Both the position numbers and the translations under genes were made by a program. Source: Dendrocalamus latiflorus (Eukaryota > Streptophyta > Magnoliopsida > Poales > Poaceae). Taken from it: DNA of 64,000 nucleotides. How positions within the stretch are numbered: the first letter of the stretch is position 1; each line of letters starts with the position of its first letter. The notes under the pieces were generated by a model, which was not told the origin of the DNA, did not search any database, and worked only from the letters and a program-made list of their open reading frames with translations. Shown here piece by piece: positions 45,725 through 57,959 of this stretch. The stretch is from positions 10,390,577 through 10,454,576 of the forward strand of contig CM029647.1 in assembly GCA_017311315.1 (NCBI GenBank). The letters are read 5' to 3'.

Positions 45725-45974
45725 TTTGAATAATGTATGTTTCATTCTGCAACATCCTGCCCAGAAAAGTTATCTTCTGTCATTTGGGCCAACCTTTTGT
45801 ATGCTTTGGTTGATCCAAGAAATGGAATTTGGAAAAGAGAGCACTTGCTGAATTGTTTAAGTGAAATTGCAATGCCCAGCAAAACTGAACATCACTATCA
45901 TGTAGAGAGAATTTTTTTTCCATCTTTAACGGGAGGGGAAAGCTTGCTCAAGTTTTTCTTTACTTCAGTTTTGT

Positions 45975-46127
45975 GGATTGAGCGTTTGTGGAAAAGAGAT
46001 AACGGGCTTTTACTGTGTACTACAATTAATTTGTACACACTGTCTTTAAAAAAATACTCCGTTTAAAATTTAGGTACTGTAGTAAAAGTCAAAAGTCGCC
46101 CCTAAAAGCCAAAAAGAACGGACCCTT
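45975..46127 (+). mobile_element. Dispersed MITE family, copy G (truncated)
   Basis: Contains gtgtactacaattaatttgt, aaaaatactccgtttaaaat and ends gccaaaaagaacggaccc. The 5' third of the family is missing. Confidence 0.65.
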
Positions 46128-48304
46128 AGTGTGCAACTTTATGTAGGGACTGGGGAATATGTGCCTCTGGAAGCAGGGATCCGCAGTTGCAATGCAAGTG
46201 TTTTTAACGGGTATCTGCATCAAGCGAAAGGCTTTTCTCAAGGACCTGCATTGTATTCCTTACAGTGCTCATGGTTTCTGGGTGCATGTGTGTACATGCT
46301 CGTGAATGCTGAAAGCTGCATGAGTATACTCTGAAATTTTGTGCTTATCATGAAGGAGCTGCTTCTGCTCTGGTTTAAAGCTTACCCTGCGTAGAGTTTG
46401 CCTGTGTAAGAAAGTAGCGTGCCTGACCTATCTTCCAGCTCCATTAGAAAAGGCAACATCTCTACTTTCTTGTGTTATATCGTCAGCAGGTGCAGATTCG
46501 TGTGGTATTTTGCGGCTACCGAGTAGCATCATCAGTATATTAAAGACGGCGGAGTTCCCGGCTCCTGAGGTATGTCACATCAGCGTTTTTGCAAAAAAAA
46601 AAATGCCTCTGCATTTTCGAAATAGCGTAAAGGTCTTCGGTTCCTGTAAAAAGGTCCCTGCAAACCCCCTCCACTTCACCGAAATTGCGTATTCTTTGTT
46701 GGATAGCACCCCGTAGTTTTCTAAAATTACATATGGGTCCTCGTTTAGTTACGTACAGATCCTTACAGGTCCTTGGTTTTTTACGAAAAAGCCCTTTGAT
46801 TTTTCTAAAATTGCTCATGCGTCCTCGATTTTTTTTTAAGAAACTCCTCATGAATTATCGTTTCTTTTACTTCGGTCCACACGGTAGCTAGCGCGGCGTG
46901 TCGCCGCGCTTATGCTGCTAGTTGCTATTACCTGAAGCAGGGGTGAATCCAAGGAGGGCATCGTTAGACTTGAGCCTACTCTTTACGCTGGCTATGGGTG
47001 CTGCACTGCCGAAGAAGAACAAAGAGAGGGAGGAATGATGAACCGAGGAAGAACAAGTTGAGGAATGAATTTGCGGGCTGTGCTGAAGCCTAGAAGGCAA
47101 CAAGGCCCAAGTGCAGCCTCCCACCTCACGGTCCCACCCAGGGACCCCTATGTTCCTCGATCCTCACCCGACTAATCGTTCAGAGCAAGGCACGAGTCTA
47201 CTGGAGTTGAGACCAAGTAGTCAGTGCACACCTGAGAAGTTGAGAAAGAAATCAAGAAACCTTAAGCAGGTGGCGGCGAGCGGTCGACAGCGGCACAACC
47301 ATGCCGTAAGAGGAGGGGAGGAGGCACGGGCCGAGTGCCAAGCGGAGAAGTAGGGACGGTGGCACGAGGCGGCGATAAGGAGGAGGGGAGGGGCGTGGGC
47401 CGAGCGGAGAAGTCGGCGTTGTGGGTTGCAACTGCACGCTTGTGCCTAGCCGGCGCATCGCCGCCGATGATTTGTTGATCTGGGCTGCTCTGGTAGTCGG
47501 GCGACTGGAGTCTACGTAGACTAGATGCTAGAGGCAGGAGATGGCCCTAGACTGAACAGCTGGTGGTATTTTAATGGTCCCGTTCTTTTTGGCTTTTCAG
47601 TGATTTTTAACTTCTATCAGCATTCACTATTTATTAGACTAATAAATTATAGCCTAGAAGAACAAACCCAATATTTTCTTTCATTCTTGCTCTTTACTTC
47701 TTTTATTCTTTAGCATATAGCCATACACCGGTATATATTGTATAGTTAGTATTCGGTAATATTTGTATTTGTTCATGGATTTGTAATAATAGAGAAATAA
47801 ACTTTGTATAACTATTTCACAAGCAATTCAAGTAATACTCTCTTACCGATAAGAGTATAACTCAACCAAAGAGGCTTTGACTAGAATTTAATCCTAATGA
47901 AATTATTTTCGATCGATCAAATGGGGAGGCTATATTTGTTGAATTATCCAACTCGAGCATTGGATCATGCATTTCCAAAGACACTGGATGGTAAAGTATG
48001 AAGATCTTTTCAAGGATCGCAGTTTAATAAATTTGATTGCTTGGAATAGTGTGGAAAATGTTGTTGTTTTGTGTTTCTATTGTTTTTTTTCTCTAGAAAT
48101 TGGCACAATCCAACATATTTGGATTACACAAAAGTAAAAGATGATATTTGTGTTAATTTAACTTAGTTCTCCGAACCCATAATCTATTTCCATCTTTGCT
48201 TTGCCACTGACATTAAGATGTGAAGCGCGCAAAACAAAATGGAGTGCATTGATGCAAAGATCCCAAGAGACACATTAGAGCAGATATCAGCGGATAGCCT
48301 TAGA
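46128..48304. other. Gene-free stretch between Mpv17-like and Ole e 1 genes
   Basis: No gene recognised. 46570-46860 has loosely repeated units built on ttttctaaaattgc/acatatgggtcctcg, perhaps part of an unidentified element. 46890-47510 is GC-richer with no recognisable domain. The rest is AT-rich. Confidence 0.4.
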
Positions 48305-48511
48305 GGTGTTTGGGACTGCTCCACTCCACGTTTTTCAGCTTCGCTCTATGTTTTTTAGCCAAACAGGTTCGGCTCCACGCACTCTGTTCGAGGAAAAAAA
48401 GGTGGAGTTGTGAGAGCACCTAAAGAGGTGCTCCACAAACTCTAGGTTTTTTATGGAGCTGCTCCACGGTAGAATTCGTAGAGCAGAGTTTGTGGAGCAG
48501 TCCCAAACACC
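48305..48511. mobile_element. MITE with GGTGTTTGGGACTGCTCCAC inverted ends
   Basis: Left ggtgtttgggactgctccac and right tgtggagcagtcccaaacacc are near-perfect inverted repeats. The interior also carries gctccacaaactctag and tggagctgctccacgg palindromes. It lies about 360 bp upstream of the Ole e 1 gene start, i.e. within its likely promoter. Confidence 0.78.
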
Positions 48512-48872
48512 CCAAACGAGCAATACACGGGCGAGGATCGGAGGATCACAGAACAAACGTACGCTCCGGCCGTTGCATGCAACGCAAACGAGCGAGCGGC
48601 ATTGCTCACTGACAGCGCATGCACCCTTCTTTACCTCCCCCTGAACGAGCACGGTCAAAAACAACAGATCGTGCATTCGTCTGCATGCATGGGCACGGAG
48701 CACTTCCCGCGCCTGAAAACGAGCTCCGCCGCCCACTTCCCCCCGCCCCTCGCGCACCGCGCACCCATAAAACCCCCCTCCCGGCTGGCTCACCACTCTC
48801 GAACAGTCGCACCGTCCCGCCCCTTCCCTTTGGATTATCCCATCGATCGATCGAGAGCTAGCTAGCCAGACC

Positions 48873-49477
48873 ATGAGGCAGTCCACGTCCTTCGCCACGC
48901 AGCTCGTGGTCACCCTACTGGCCGTCGTTTCCCTCGCCGGCGTCGCGTCCGCCGACAAGAGCTCGGGCTTCGTCGTCACCGGCCGCGTCTACTGCGACCC
49001 CTGCCGCGCCGGCTTCGAGACCAACGTCTCCGCCAGCATCCCCGGTACGTGTGCATACATACGTCCCTTCCTTGCGGATCTTGCTAGGCAGTACGTGCGT
49101 TGATTAACGGTTGGCGCAGCGTGGTCATGCATGCAGGGGCAACGGTGAAGATGGAGTGCCGGCCGTTCGGCGGCGGGGAGATCCAGCTGAAGGCGGAGGC
49201 GACAACGGACGAGTACGGGTGGTACAAGTTGGAGATCGACCAGGACCACCAGGACGAGATCTGCGAGGTGGTGCTGGCCCAGAGCTCCGACCCGGAGTGC
49301 TCCGAGATCGAGGAGTTCCGCGACCGATCCCGCGTCCCGCTCACCCGCAACAACGGCATCAAGCAGCAGGGCGTCCGCTTCGCCAACCCCATCGCTTTCT
49401 TCCGCAAGCAGCCGCTCAGGGACTGCGGCTTCATCCTCCAGCAGTACGACCTCAAGGACGCGCCGGAGACGCCATGA
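48873..49477 (+). CDS. Pollen Ole e 1 allergen / extensin domain secreted protein
   Basis: Two exons, 48873-49044 and 49137-49477, join within a Gly codon and give 170 residues. Residues 1-27 form a signal peptide (LVVTLLAVVSLAGVASA). The mature start follows with FVVTGRVYCDPCRAGFET, the Ole e 1 signature with its CxxC pair. Further cysteines occur in MECRPF, EICEVV, DPECSE and RDCGF, so the six expected cysteines are present. The rest reads EYGWYKLEIDQDHQDE and GIKQQGVRFANPIAFFRKQP. Members are extracellular or cell-wall proteins of pollen and other tissues; the precise role is unknown. GC-rich throughout, as is usual for short grass genes. Confidence 0.92.
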
Positions 49478-50552
49478 ATGACATACACATACTTGCTTTT
49501 CTTACTTGGGCCCCTCGGCCGCCGGCCAAACTAGCCGGCCGGCACGATCGCTAAAGCACGCAAGCCGCCGGAGGGATGTACGTGCGTGTGTGCGTCCGCC
49601 GGCGTCGGAGAAGAAAAACCATATAATTTCGTTTTGTACTCTCTGCGAGGGTAGGAATAATGGCCCTCTGTTGCAAATGCTGCTTCTCTTTTTTCATTCT
49701 TCTTGCCTTCTCTTCCTATTCTTTAATGACGTGTTGATTTAGATGTGAGCTAATTCCATTGATCTTTGTCTATAACAAGATAACAAAATACTTTTTTTTA
49801 ATAATCGAGAACACAATACTTGGGTCGATGCTTGCCTGCTATATGAACTAGTATAATGCCCGTGCTAACGTCACGGCGGTATTTCGGGGATGCACATGAA
49901 AACAAACAAATGATGATTTTTTTTCATAGTTTAAGTTTCACGCAATTGTATAGCAGAACATAAGAGGCAGAATCGCGAGGGTCCAACTCAATGACACGTG
50001 TTTCACCATGGTCGAAGCCCCTTCTGACCACATACATGGGCTCACAGTGGTCGAAGTCCCGTCCGACCACGTCCTGAGCACGTCACAACGTGGTCGAAAC
50101 TTCAACTACCGACCGCAACTCTCGATAATGTGGATAGGAGTTGCAACAAGCCCACGAGCAGCCACATCAGTTGCAACAAGGATAGGAGTTACTCCACTCT
50201 TAAAGGATCGCAGTGCATACTCTCTTTCCTGAATAAGATCAATCAAGCAGAAAGATCAACAACGTGATATTCAATCAGACCTATATGACATCAAGAAGAC
50301 GTATATCTTTAGCACCATAAGGCATACAGACAAAAGCACGCGCAACCTGGATGGGACAGAAATATTGATCGCTCATGTGCAACCATATCATATAGCAGTA
50401 TCCTTGAACTGTTTTGAAAAGGATAAATCATCACTTCCCAGTACCACATTCAGATAAAAATTCATTTGTTTTTGGAATATCCAAGTTCTTATGTCCTTTC
50501 CAAAACAAAATTATGTATGCAAGGATAGTTCAGACAGTAACAAAAATGTAAG

Positions 50553-50722
50553 CATGGATACTTCAGACAATAACAAAATGTCTACAGGAATACAGGATTT
50601 ACTTACAAAATGTGTAACTAACATATAATGTAAGCCGCATGGATACTTCAGACAATAACAAAATGTCTACAGGATTTGCTTACAAAAAGTGTAACTAACA
50701 TATAATGTAAGCCACAGCTCGG
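50553..50722. repeat. 85-bp tandem duplication near the 3' end of Helitron 2
   Basis: Copies start at 50553 and 50638 with catggatacttcagacaata and differ by a roughly 9-bp insertion (aatacagg) in the first. A weaker third copy precedes at about 50520. Confidence 0.88.
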
Positions 50723-50728
50723 ACATAC

Positions 50729-51999
50729 CTGTTGGGTACGATCTCCATGAATACTTGTTGCAGGGAACCCATTTGTATACAGCCAGTTCTCCAGAGCATC
50801 AGCTCCCCTCTTTGTTTCCACAAAGACCAAAGTAAGAGCTTGCTGCAAACAAGAGGAAAACACACGTTGGTGGACCAATATTGGTGGAAATTATGACTTG
50901 AGTTAAAAATTAATTGAAATTTTAAGTACGTCAAAAAATATTCCTAGAAACTTTCCTTACAGCGGCTTTAGTCTAGTGAAAGGAACTGGTGGCATAAAAA
51001 TAAAGTAGATCAAAAACTCTTAATGCATAGTACCTTCCCATGAGCACCATTAGCTTTCTGCGCATGAAGAAGGTCCATGAGATAACTTCTTTTATCCGCT
51101 TCAAGGACAAACTCTACCCGTTGAGCAATCAAATCAGTACTTGAACCAACTCTTCCAACAGCAAGGAAGATGTAGTCCGCAAGGAAATCTGAAGCCAGAC
51201 ACTGCAGAAAAAAATTATGACATTTTCAGCACAAGTAACAGTAGAGATCATTATCACATGCTACAACCAAACAAATAATTTTTTCCTGTCATGTTAGAAA
51301 AAAACCAACCAAATATTTGCATACTGATTCACCCAGTATCATATCTTCATATCACGTGCAAAAAGCATTGATTGTGCAAGCCAACAATTCATCTTATTGT
51401 TATTCAGATTTAAATGCAATTAGTAAAGATAAATTTTAATTCCTACCATTATTTTGACCATTTCATACAGTATAATAGAAGAATCTAATATCTAATAATT
51501 TTGGATTCGGAATAGAGGTCCAGTAAAAATGAACAATCTACAATGCCATAAAGATAAACTGCGACTTGAGAACATGACACCATATGTTAGGAAAACTGAT
51601 AATTGTGTCGTACAAGTTGACAGCAAATGGACATTGCATACCCCACTACCTCAGCTAAATTGCTAGATTGCCAATAAAATAGTAAGTAATGAAGAGGCTA
51701 ACGACATTTGAACATGTATTATTAAAGTGGGGGAGTCAAAAAGAGAAGGCATACCTGTATCTCTTTTGGAAAAGTAGCACTAAACAGCATTGCCTGTCTT
51801 ACACCACGAGGGGGCATGTCCATCTGCTCAACAATTTTACGTATGTGTGGCTCGAAGCCCATATCGAGCATTCGATCAGCTTCATCAAGAGCTAAGTACT
51901 TCACCATTTGCAGTGATACTCTAGCCCTCTCCAGCAGATCCATCAAGCGACCAGGAGTTGCCACAAGGATTTCAACACCCCTTTCTAAGTCCCTCAACT
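50729..51999 (-). pseudogene. Captured exons of a DED1/DDX3-like DEAD-box RNA helicase
   Basis: Three spliced exons: about 51999-51754 (LRDLERGVEILVATPGRLMD, VKYLALDEADRMLDMGFEPH, MLFSATFPKEIQ), about 51203-51034 (LASDFLADYIFLAVGRVGSS, YLMDLLHAQKANGAHGK) and 50842-50729 (QALTLVFVETKRGADALENW, SIHGDRTQQ). Motifs Ib, II (here DEAD) and III (SAT) are present; the Q motif, Walker A and the C-terminal motifs V-VI are not. It cannot be an active helicase. Borders are GT-AG and the frames are open, so the capture is fairly young or constrained by chance. It is the 3'-most fragment in Helitron 2. Confidence 0.9.
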
Positions 52000-52468
52000 G
52001 CAATAAGTATATGTTCAATAGCTGTGCATATCAACTTGCAAAGGTTATTGTGACAGACAAACACAGTATGGCCAACACCATCCATTAATTCCTGAAGATA
52101 TAAAACAAGCAACTGCGTTTGCAATAAATTTTAAGTTGATTTGAGTGATTAAACGTCGAAAAGTCCTTTCCTATGTCCATTTAAGTTCTGTGTGAGCTTA
52201 ATTAAGCTCATAAGAAATATAATAATCAAATTTGTCTTATGTGACAACAGCTAAAAAGACAACATAAAATGCAAGGAAGTTTTGTTCTCATCACATTTTA
52301 TCACTATTTGACAATCTACATGGATACATAGCCATTATTCAGGACCTACAAAGGCAACAAAACTAATCAAACACTAATTCAGACCCTATTAACACATCGC
52401 TTAGACGCCAAAACTCTATCTAGAGTAATCAACAGAGAAAAGGTGGAGAGGAATGAAATAGGCCAAAC

Positions 52469-53030
52469 CTGTGATCATTTTGACAGTGACACCAAGATTG
52501 AGTGCCCTCCTGATTGTTTCTACACTATCATGTCGAGGGGGGTCAAAAAGTGGCAAGAGCCCAATGAACTGCCAAGGTCCTCCAGGACTTTCTTTCCTAC
52601 CCTATGGCACTTCCTGTATAAGAATGTTGCTGTCAGTCAAGTACAAAAGGAAGTTAACAGTGTATAACTACTGCAAGGTGATGAGATATCAAACCTGGTA
52701 CGCCACACCAAGTGATCGCAGGCCACGCTCAGCAAATTTGTCAATTACAGCTCTGACCCTTCTTTCAATCTCTGATTTGTTGTGTGCAAGATGAAGGATC
52801 TGTTGAAATTCCATAGTTAATACAGTGAAATCATAGTGGACTAAAAGAAATATAAGTTACATATGGACAAATATAAAGGTCTCAATATGTGCAAATGAAT
52901 TAGTACCTGTTCTGGTACTCCCTTGCTAACACGATGCATTCTTCCCTCGCCATCAAGGTAGGTTAAAGCAGTTCTTTTGTCAGTTGGATTGAATGGCAGA
53001 AAATGAAGCTCTTGAATACCAGCACGAGCC
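52469..53030 (-). pseudogene. Captured exons of plasma-membrane H+-ATPase (P3A-type), with a stop
   Basis: Three exons in order: 53030-52908 (ARAGIQELHFLPFNPTDKRT ... GRMHRVSKGVPEQ), 52801-52696 (ILHLAHNKSEIERRVRAVID, KFAERGLRSLGVAYQ) and about 52620-52469 (GPWQFIGLLPLFDPPRHDSV, ETIRRALNLGVTVKMITG). They cover the nucleotide-binding domain and approach to the hinge of the proton pump. In the third exon the segment corresponding to VPEG.RKES reads VP-stop-GRKES, so the frame is broken. The phosphorylation site and the membrane helices are absent. Confidence 0.92.
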
Positions 53031-53111
53031 TTATTGTCAAACAAGCAAAGTAAGAAAAGGAATGAACAGAAATATCCGTATATCACAAACGTAAAAGATA
53101 TCTGATATACC

Positions 53112-53313
53112 TCCTTTGGATCTGCACCCTTTCTTCAGCATTGGATAGTAAGGGAGCAGTCAGCTGTGGTGCTCCAGCTGCTTCCCTGTTTGGCTCAGTT
53201 TTGTCAGGGGGTGGGGCGTTCTTGGGCTTAGCCTTCACAACAGCAGCCATGTGACTACTTCCTTTCTGAAACTCATTCAGTATATCATACAAGGGCATGT
53301 CTGCAGGAACCCT
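53112..53313 (-). pseudogene. Captured exon of a CNNM-like DUF21/CBS-domain protein
   Basis: The frame reads VPADMPLYDILNEFQKGSSH, MAAVVKAKPKNAPPPDKTEP and then APQLTAPLLSNAEER, matching the CBS region and linker of plant DUF21 proteins of the At4g14240 type, which are membrane proteins related to metal transport. Only this exon is present. It lies between the GIP1-derived and H+-ATPase-derived pieces, in the same orientation. Confidence 0.82.
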
Positions 53314-53399
53314 GGAAAAGGTAAATATTGACCAATTATCTCCTTCTAAAATAATGAATTCAACACAATATGACTGCATTCCATAAATAACATATATGA

Positions 53400-54700
53400 G
53401 ATAAATGTGAAAAACAGTTCAGTCATTCAAAGTAGTGATGCATAGAAGCACCTCCCTGGTTCTTGGTCACAGGTAGCGGAAAGCATGCAAGCATTAAGAT
53501 AGGAAATTGATCACTGTTTTCCCTCAAAGTTTACTGCCGTTCCTCTTTGCATGAGTTAGTCGCAGATGTTAAGATTGGTTAAACAACCAATTAGGAGTTC
53601 TATATCACATCAAACGAAATGTTGAAAAACATATGTTGGAAGTTTGAAGATCTCGATGTATCGTAACCTCGTGTTCCCCCCTGTAACTGCTGCATTACTT
53701 TATCTAATCTACATCAGCATAAATTAATCTTAAGATTTAGGACTATCTACATTTAGCAAGACCCAAAAAGAATGTTCCATTGTGATATATATATCCTATA
53801 TTCCTATTTGCTTCAGAAGAACGTAAGGTCCCAGTGTACCACAGCTCAGTTCTATCAGGGCAATATCTAAACCAACACCGAGCAGATGAGTTCATCTGGG
53901 TAGATCAGAGATGCACGTACCAGTGTTGCGCCTGTTCATGACGATGAACTGGAACCTCGGCTGCGTGTTCCTACATGCGACCCAACACATTCCAGAAATA
54001 ATTAGAACTGCAGACACATGCAAAAAAAAAACACTGATCCAAACCCTAAACCCCTTCCCAAAAAATCTCCCCTCCTCACCTCTTCACCACGAACTGCGAT
54101 CCCTCCACGTCCCAATATGTTCTTCCAAAGAACAAATTACTAAACAACGCATAACCAGGCAACATCAAGTCGAGGGAACAAACAAGATTCAAGACGCTTC
54201 CACATCAGAGCTAAGAAACATAACAGGACTGCCTCAATTGAAATGGGACATCAGGAAAGAATTCTGTAGACAATACTTTCGTTACAGCCTTGCCTTGCAT
54301 CACCAGTTTGCTGCCTGCATAAACAAGGCCTAAATCCCTGATATAAAACCAACCGTCCCGTCGTCCAGGAAGGCGAGGTTATCATGCAGATGCGGTGAGC
54401 AGAGGAATTTGGTCGCTGAAGAATGCAAATAATCTCAGGGTCTACATAATTTCCTACAAAAATGCAGATGCATAGTGCAAGACATTGCAACGGATGGTAC
54501 TGTCTCGAGTGGGCATTCCATCGAGCACCTTCCTCCCTATTTTAACATTACATCCAATTTACATACAGACGCGCGTGAATAAACAGCTTAGCTAATATCA
54601 ACAAAAGCAATCAAGTTACACAAAGAACAAATAATACACCAGAATATATATAGCCTAAAATACTTTTTATGGAATATATAAGGCAATTACTCATAAATGA
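53400..54700. other. Unassigned interior of Helitron 2
   Basis: AT-rich with no exon recognised, lying between the CNNM and GIP1 fragments. Confidence 0.4.
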
Positions 54701-54867
54701 TGCTGTGTTGTTTATCCAAGGCTAGAAAGTGTAAAAAGTTGACAACAGAGCATATCCAGGTTCTCCACATGGAACACAATATAAAGATGTTTCAAACAAA
54801 AAATATTTGGTCCACAAAAGGATAACAAACAAAGCACAGCAGATTTTGTAAATTTAGTTCTACACTC

Positions 54868-55930
54868 ACCTTCGTCCTCTGTGCGAGAATGCTTCTGAGG
54901 CAGATAGGTACTCGAGTTCTGCAATAATCCATCATTATATTCAGGATTGCCTTCATGATACTCCAAGTGTCTCTCAGAAGCATCTACTGATCTAATTGCA
55001 GTTGAGCTGTTTTCATCTAAATGAGAGTTTTCATGTGAGTTAACCACATCAGCAACCAGCGTAGATGACTGCAATGGTGCCTCATATAATGATGGGTCAC
55101 CAGAAGTCTCAGGGAGGGATGATTGATTTCCTGATGGTGGCTCATCCTGTGGAGACCAATCATTATCATATGTCTGCTTGTTGTCATAAGCTGAGTTACT
55201 GTGATCCTTAACCACAGTAGAATCTTGCACAGAAGGTAACCCCTGGTCAAGCTCTGTTGGCGGAACAATGCTCACAGATTGTTTCCAATTGTGGTTTACG
55301 GTGCTTGGCAAAGATGGGTACTGTCCAGCATATCCTTTGTCCGCTGTACCAGATCCCGAGACTGATGACCTTGAAGCTGCATTATCTGATTTTTTTTAAA
55401 AATGAAAATAAATGGGCAAAAGGAACTACAGCAAAAATGAACAAACTTGAAGATATGATTTGTGCTTGTTCATATTACCAATGGAGTTAGAGTGAATAGT
55501 ATTGTTATGTCCAACTCGATCTGCACCACCTCTAACGCCTCGACTGGTAGCATTACTTGCCACTTGAGATCTTGGCTCAGGAGTCTCTTTAACCTATGTA
55601 AGTGCACATAACTATAGCTGTGAGTTCCATCAAGACTGTTTACAAACAATAAAGCAAAAGATTAGTTGAATATGCTAAATTTTGACGCAACAAATAAAGC
55701 AAAACCAAAAGAATTGCCTATGGGCAAAATGTCTTCTTTATGGATATTCATGCCAATAAATTGTAAGGGCAGGAAGAAGATTACTACCAATCCATAAGCA
55801 ACCCAAGTAAAATCTGGTTATCAGTTTTGAGATAAGCAAACATCATAGGAATATAGGGTGCATTTAAGGAAAAGGTGTCAACTGACCTCTTTTTTCTTAT
55901 CGCGCTTGCTCTTTACTTCTTGAAAAGTAT
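54868..55930 (-). pseudogene. Captured exons of a GBF-interacting protein 1-like (DUF1296) gene
   Basis: Minus-strand exons at about 55928-55886 (TFQEVKSKRDKKKE), 55594-55480 (VKETPEPRSQVASNATSRG then VRGGADRVGHNNTIHSNS) and 55387-54868 (DNAASRSSVSGSGTADKGYA, HNWKQSVSIVPPTELDQG, YLPQKHSRTEDE). The Lys/Arg-rich TFxEVKxKRDKKKE piece and the following low-complexity Ser/Gln-rich region match plant GIP1/DUF1296 proteins, which bind G-box factors. The N-terminal DUF1296 core and the C-terminus are not present. Frames are open with GT-AG borders. Confidence 0.72.
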
Positions 55931-56302
55931 CTGAAAAAAACAGTGGAATATGAGATATCAATGTATATGTATGTGTGTGTGTATGTATATGTATATGTGT
56001 GTGTGTATGTATGTCTGTGTGTACAAGCAGATAAGGTACTCAATATGCAGCAACAGTACTGCATATAAACTCTGAACAAGTGACGAAGCAATCATAAAAC
56101 CCAAAACTGCTTCCCATTGGTATTCTCTTCTGGTGTATCCGAGAGCTTGAATTCAGGGAAGTCATTGGATGGATAGATATACCAAAGAAAGTGTCATTCG
56201 GAATAATTTATTTACCGTTATTCAGATAGGAAATAATATTTAAGACTACATCACTACAGTAGGGAAATGAACACAATAAATTGATCATTTCGCACGGAGG
56301 AC

Positions 56303-56593
56303 ATCTCACCACATTGACCGGAGAACCAACACAAACAGCGAAGAAGCCGGCACCCAAACCGGCAAAGAGGTGAGTCACAACATCACCTTGGAACCCAGGA
56401 AGTTTCAAAATTGTCTGCACAATAAGTAGCGCAGTTAGCAAATGCAAGTGAATGGGCAAACAAATGGAGAAATTGCAAACAAAAAGCACGCCTGCTTCAC
56501 TTGATCATAACTGGCCAACTCAGCGGCATTTATGATGGCGTTACGTGCAACGTTCGGTCCAAGGCCAGTCCACAAAGCAGCAACCCCTTCCTA
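56303..56593 (-). pseudogene. Captured exons of a mitochondrial uncoupling protein (UCP/PUMP)
   Basis: Two exons: about 56593-56492 (EGVAALWTGLGPNVARNAII then NAAELASYDQVKQ) and 56414-56309 (TILKLPGFQGDVVTHLFAGL, GAGFFAVCVGSPVNVV). They cover the end of the second and start of the third carrier repeat of the inner-membrane carrier. The first exon would use a GC donor (CAG/GCGTGC). The normally conserved PxD of the third carrier motif reads PVN, a loss of an acidic residue. Most of the roughly 300-residue carrier is missing. Confidence 0.88.
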
Positions 56594-57389
56594 AAGATCA
56601 TACAGGTAACAGATGTCAAAGTCAATGCATTCACTTTTTAGTCTGTTTATTCAATATAATGATTGAACATCCAATGCCATGAGAACAAAGTGTCTACAAA
56701 TAGAATAAAACTTCCGTTACAATTTTGCATGGTTATTGCATATGCATAATAAACAGTGCAGATGACTGAATTAATGCATCATAATTCCTACCTGTCAGAT
56801 GTCAAAATTTACCAAGTTGTAGATAATTTAAATTAGCTCTTATTGCTATGAATCTAAATTTAGCCATACTTAGAATCTAAATTTCTATATGTGCAGAACG
56901 TCCAAAAAAGTCACATTGAAGTTATATGCTGGCTTCTTCCTCCTAACAACATTTAGCATCAGACCATAAATAATCACCAAAGTTCAGACTCATTGATGGG
57001 GGCAAGAAAACAGAAGGTTCAAACTGATTGATGGGTACAAGCTTACTGAAGGCGTAGGGATCATCCCCATTGGGAGGTTGCACTGCCTGTCTCCGAGCTG
57101 TGTCATCCTACAATAATTAAAAAAACCATTAATTCGGGGCATAGGTGAAATGTGCTGACAAATAGGAATACATATGATACCACTCTAGAAAATTACAAAA
57201 ATAAATTAATCTGAGATTATTTCATTTATTCACTTCCTGTTACTCATCTTGATAGTAAAGATAATAGCTCTCCTTTACAAGTATGCAACACGTCACAAAA
57301 AGATATGACGCTATGCAACATATTCCAAGATACAAATCAAAAATCATGGAAAGGAAGATATTTTCAGCTAGTGGCAGCATTACAAATAC

Positions 57390-57808
57390 CGTGGATGTGG
57401 CAAGGATTCTGAGCTTTGTAGCAGCAGCTCTTGCAACACTGGAACGGGCACCTGAAAGACCAAGCAAATCATAAATTACACAAATCCGAGGGCGATACAA
57501 AGCTCTACGACAAACATGCAGGTATACACAGGTGGAAATTTAGTTGCTTCCAGCTGCTGCCACCCAACTACAGCAACATGAGTACGCAATTTTGCTTTAG
57601 AAATCTTGATCTCTTACCGGGAGCGGGCAACATTGCCGCACTGGATGCACTTGGGCTTGTTGAGACCGCGCAGGTTCGGCTTGGGCATGTCGAAGGCGGC
57701 GGCGGGAGGAAGCTTCTGTGGCGTCCCATTACCGTTGGTGACCGCAGGAGCGGGAGCAGAGGAGTCGCTAGCCGCCTTGCTTACGGAAGCCGGCGACGAC
57801 GCAGCCAT
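57390..57808 (-). pseudogene. Captured 5' exons of a small Cys-rich plant protein (CIQCGNVARSR family)
   Basis: Exon 57808-57618 starts MAASSPASVSKAASDSSAPA and ends NLRGLNKPKCIQCGNVARS. Exon 57451-57390 continues in phase with RCPFQCCKSCCYKAQNPCHI. The closely packed cysteines suggest a small metal-binding module; the biochemical role of this conserved plant family is not known to me. A further exon-like piece at 57045-57113 (DDTARRQAVQPPNGDDPYAF) follows but does not continue in the same phase. As the 5'-most fragment with an intact start codon and leader, it could drive transcription through the whole Helitron. Confidence 0.75.
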
Positions 57809-57959
57809 TGAACTTTGAGAGAACCCTGTAGATGCAGTTCAACAGTAAGCAGCAGTAATCCTGGATGGAATCTCGCAGAGAGATTTGCAATTGGGAGGAA
57901 AGTGAATGAAAGGAAGAAAGAATCAACAAATTATAGAGCTTACCAAGAGAAGAAGTAGC

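Noticed and set aside
50729..53030. A working gene combining helicase and H+-ATPase domains
   Set aside because: Each part lacks essential motifs, one has a stop, and the neighbouring pieces show a general capture pattern.
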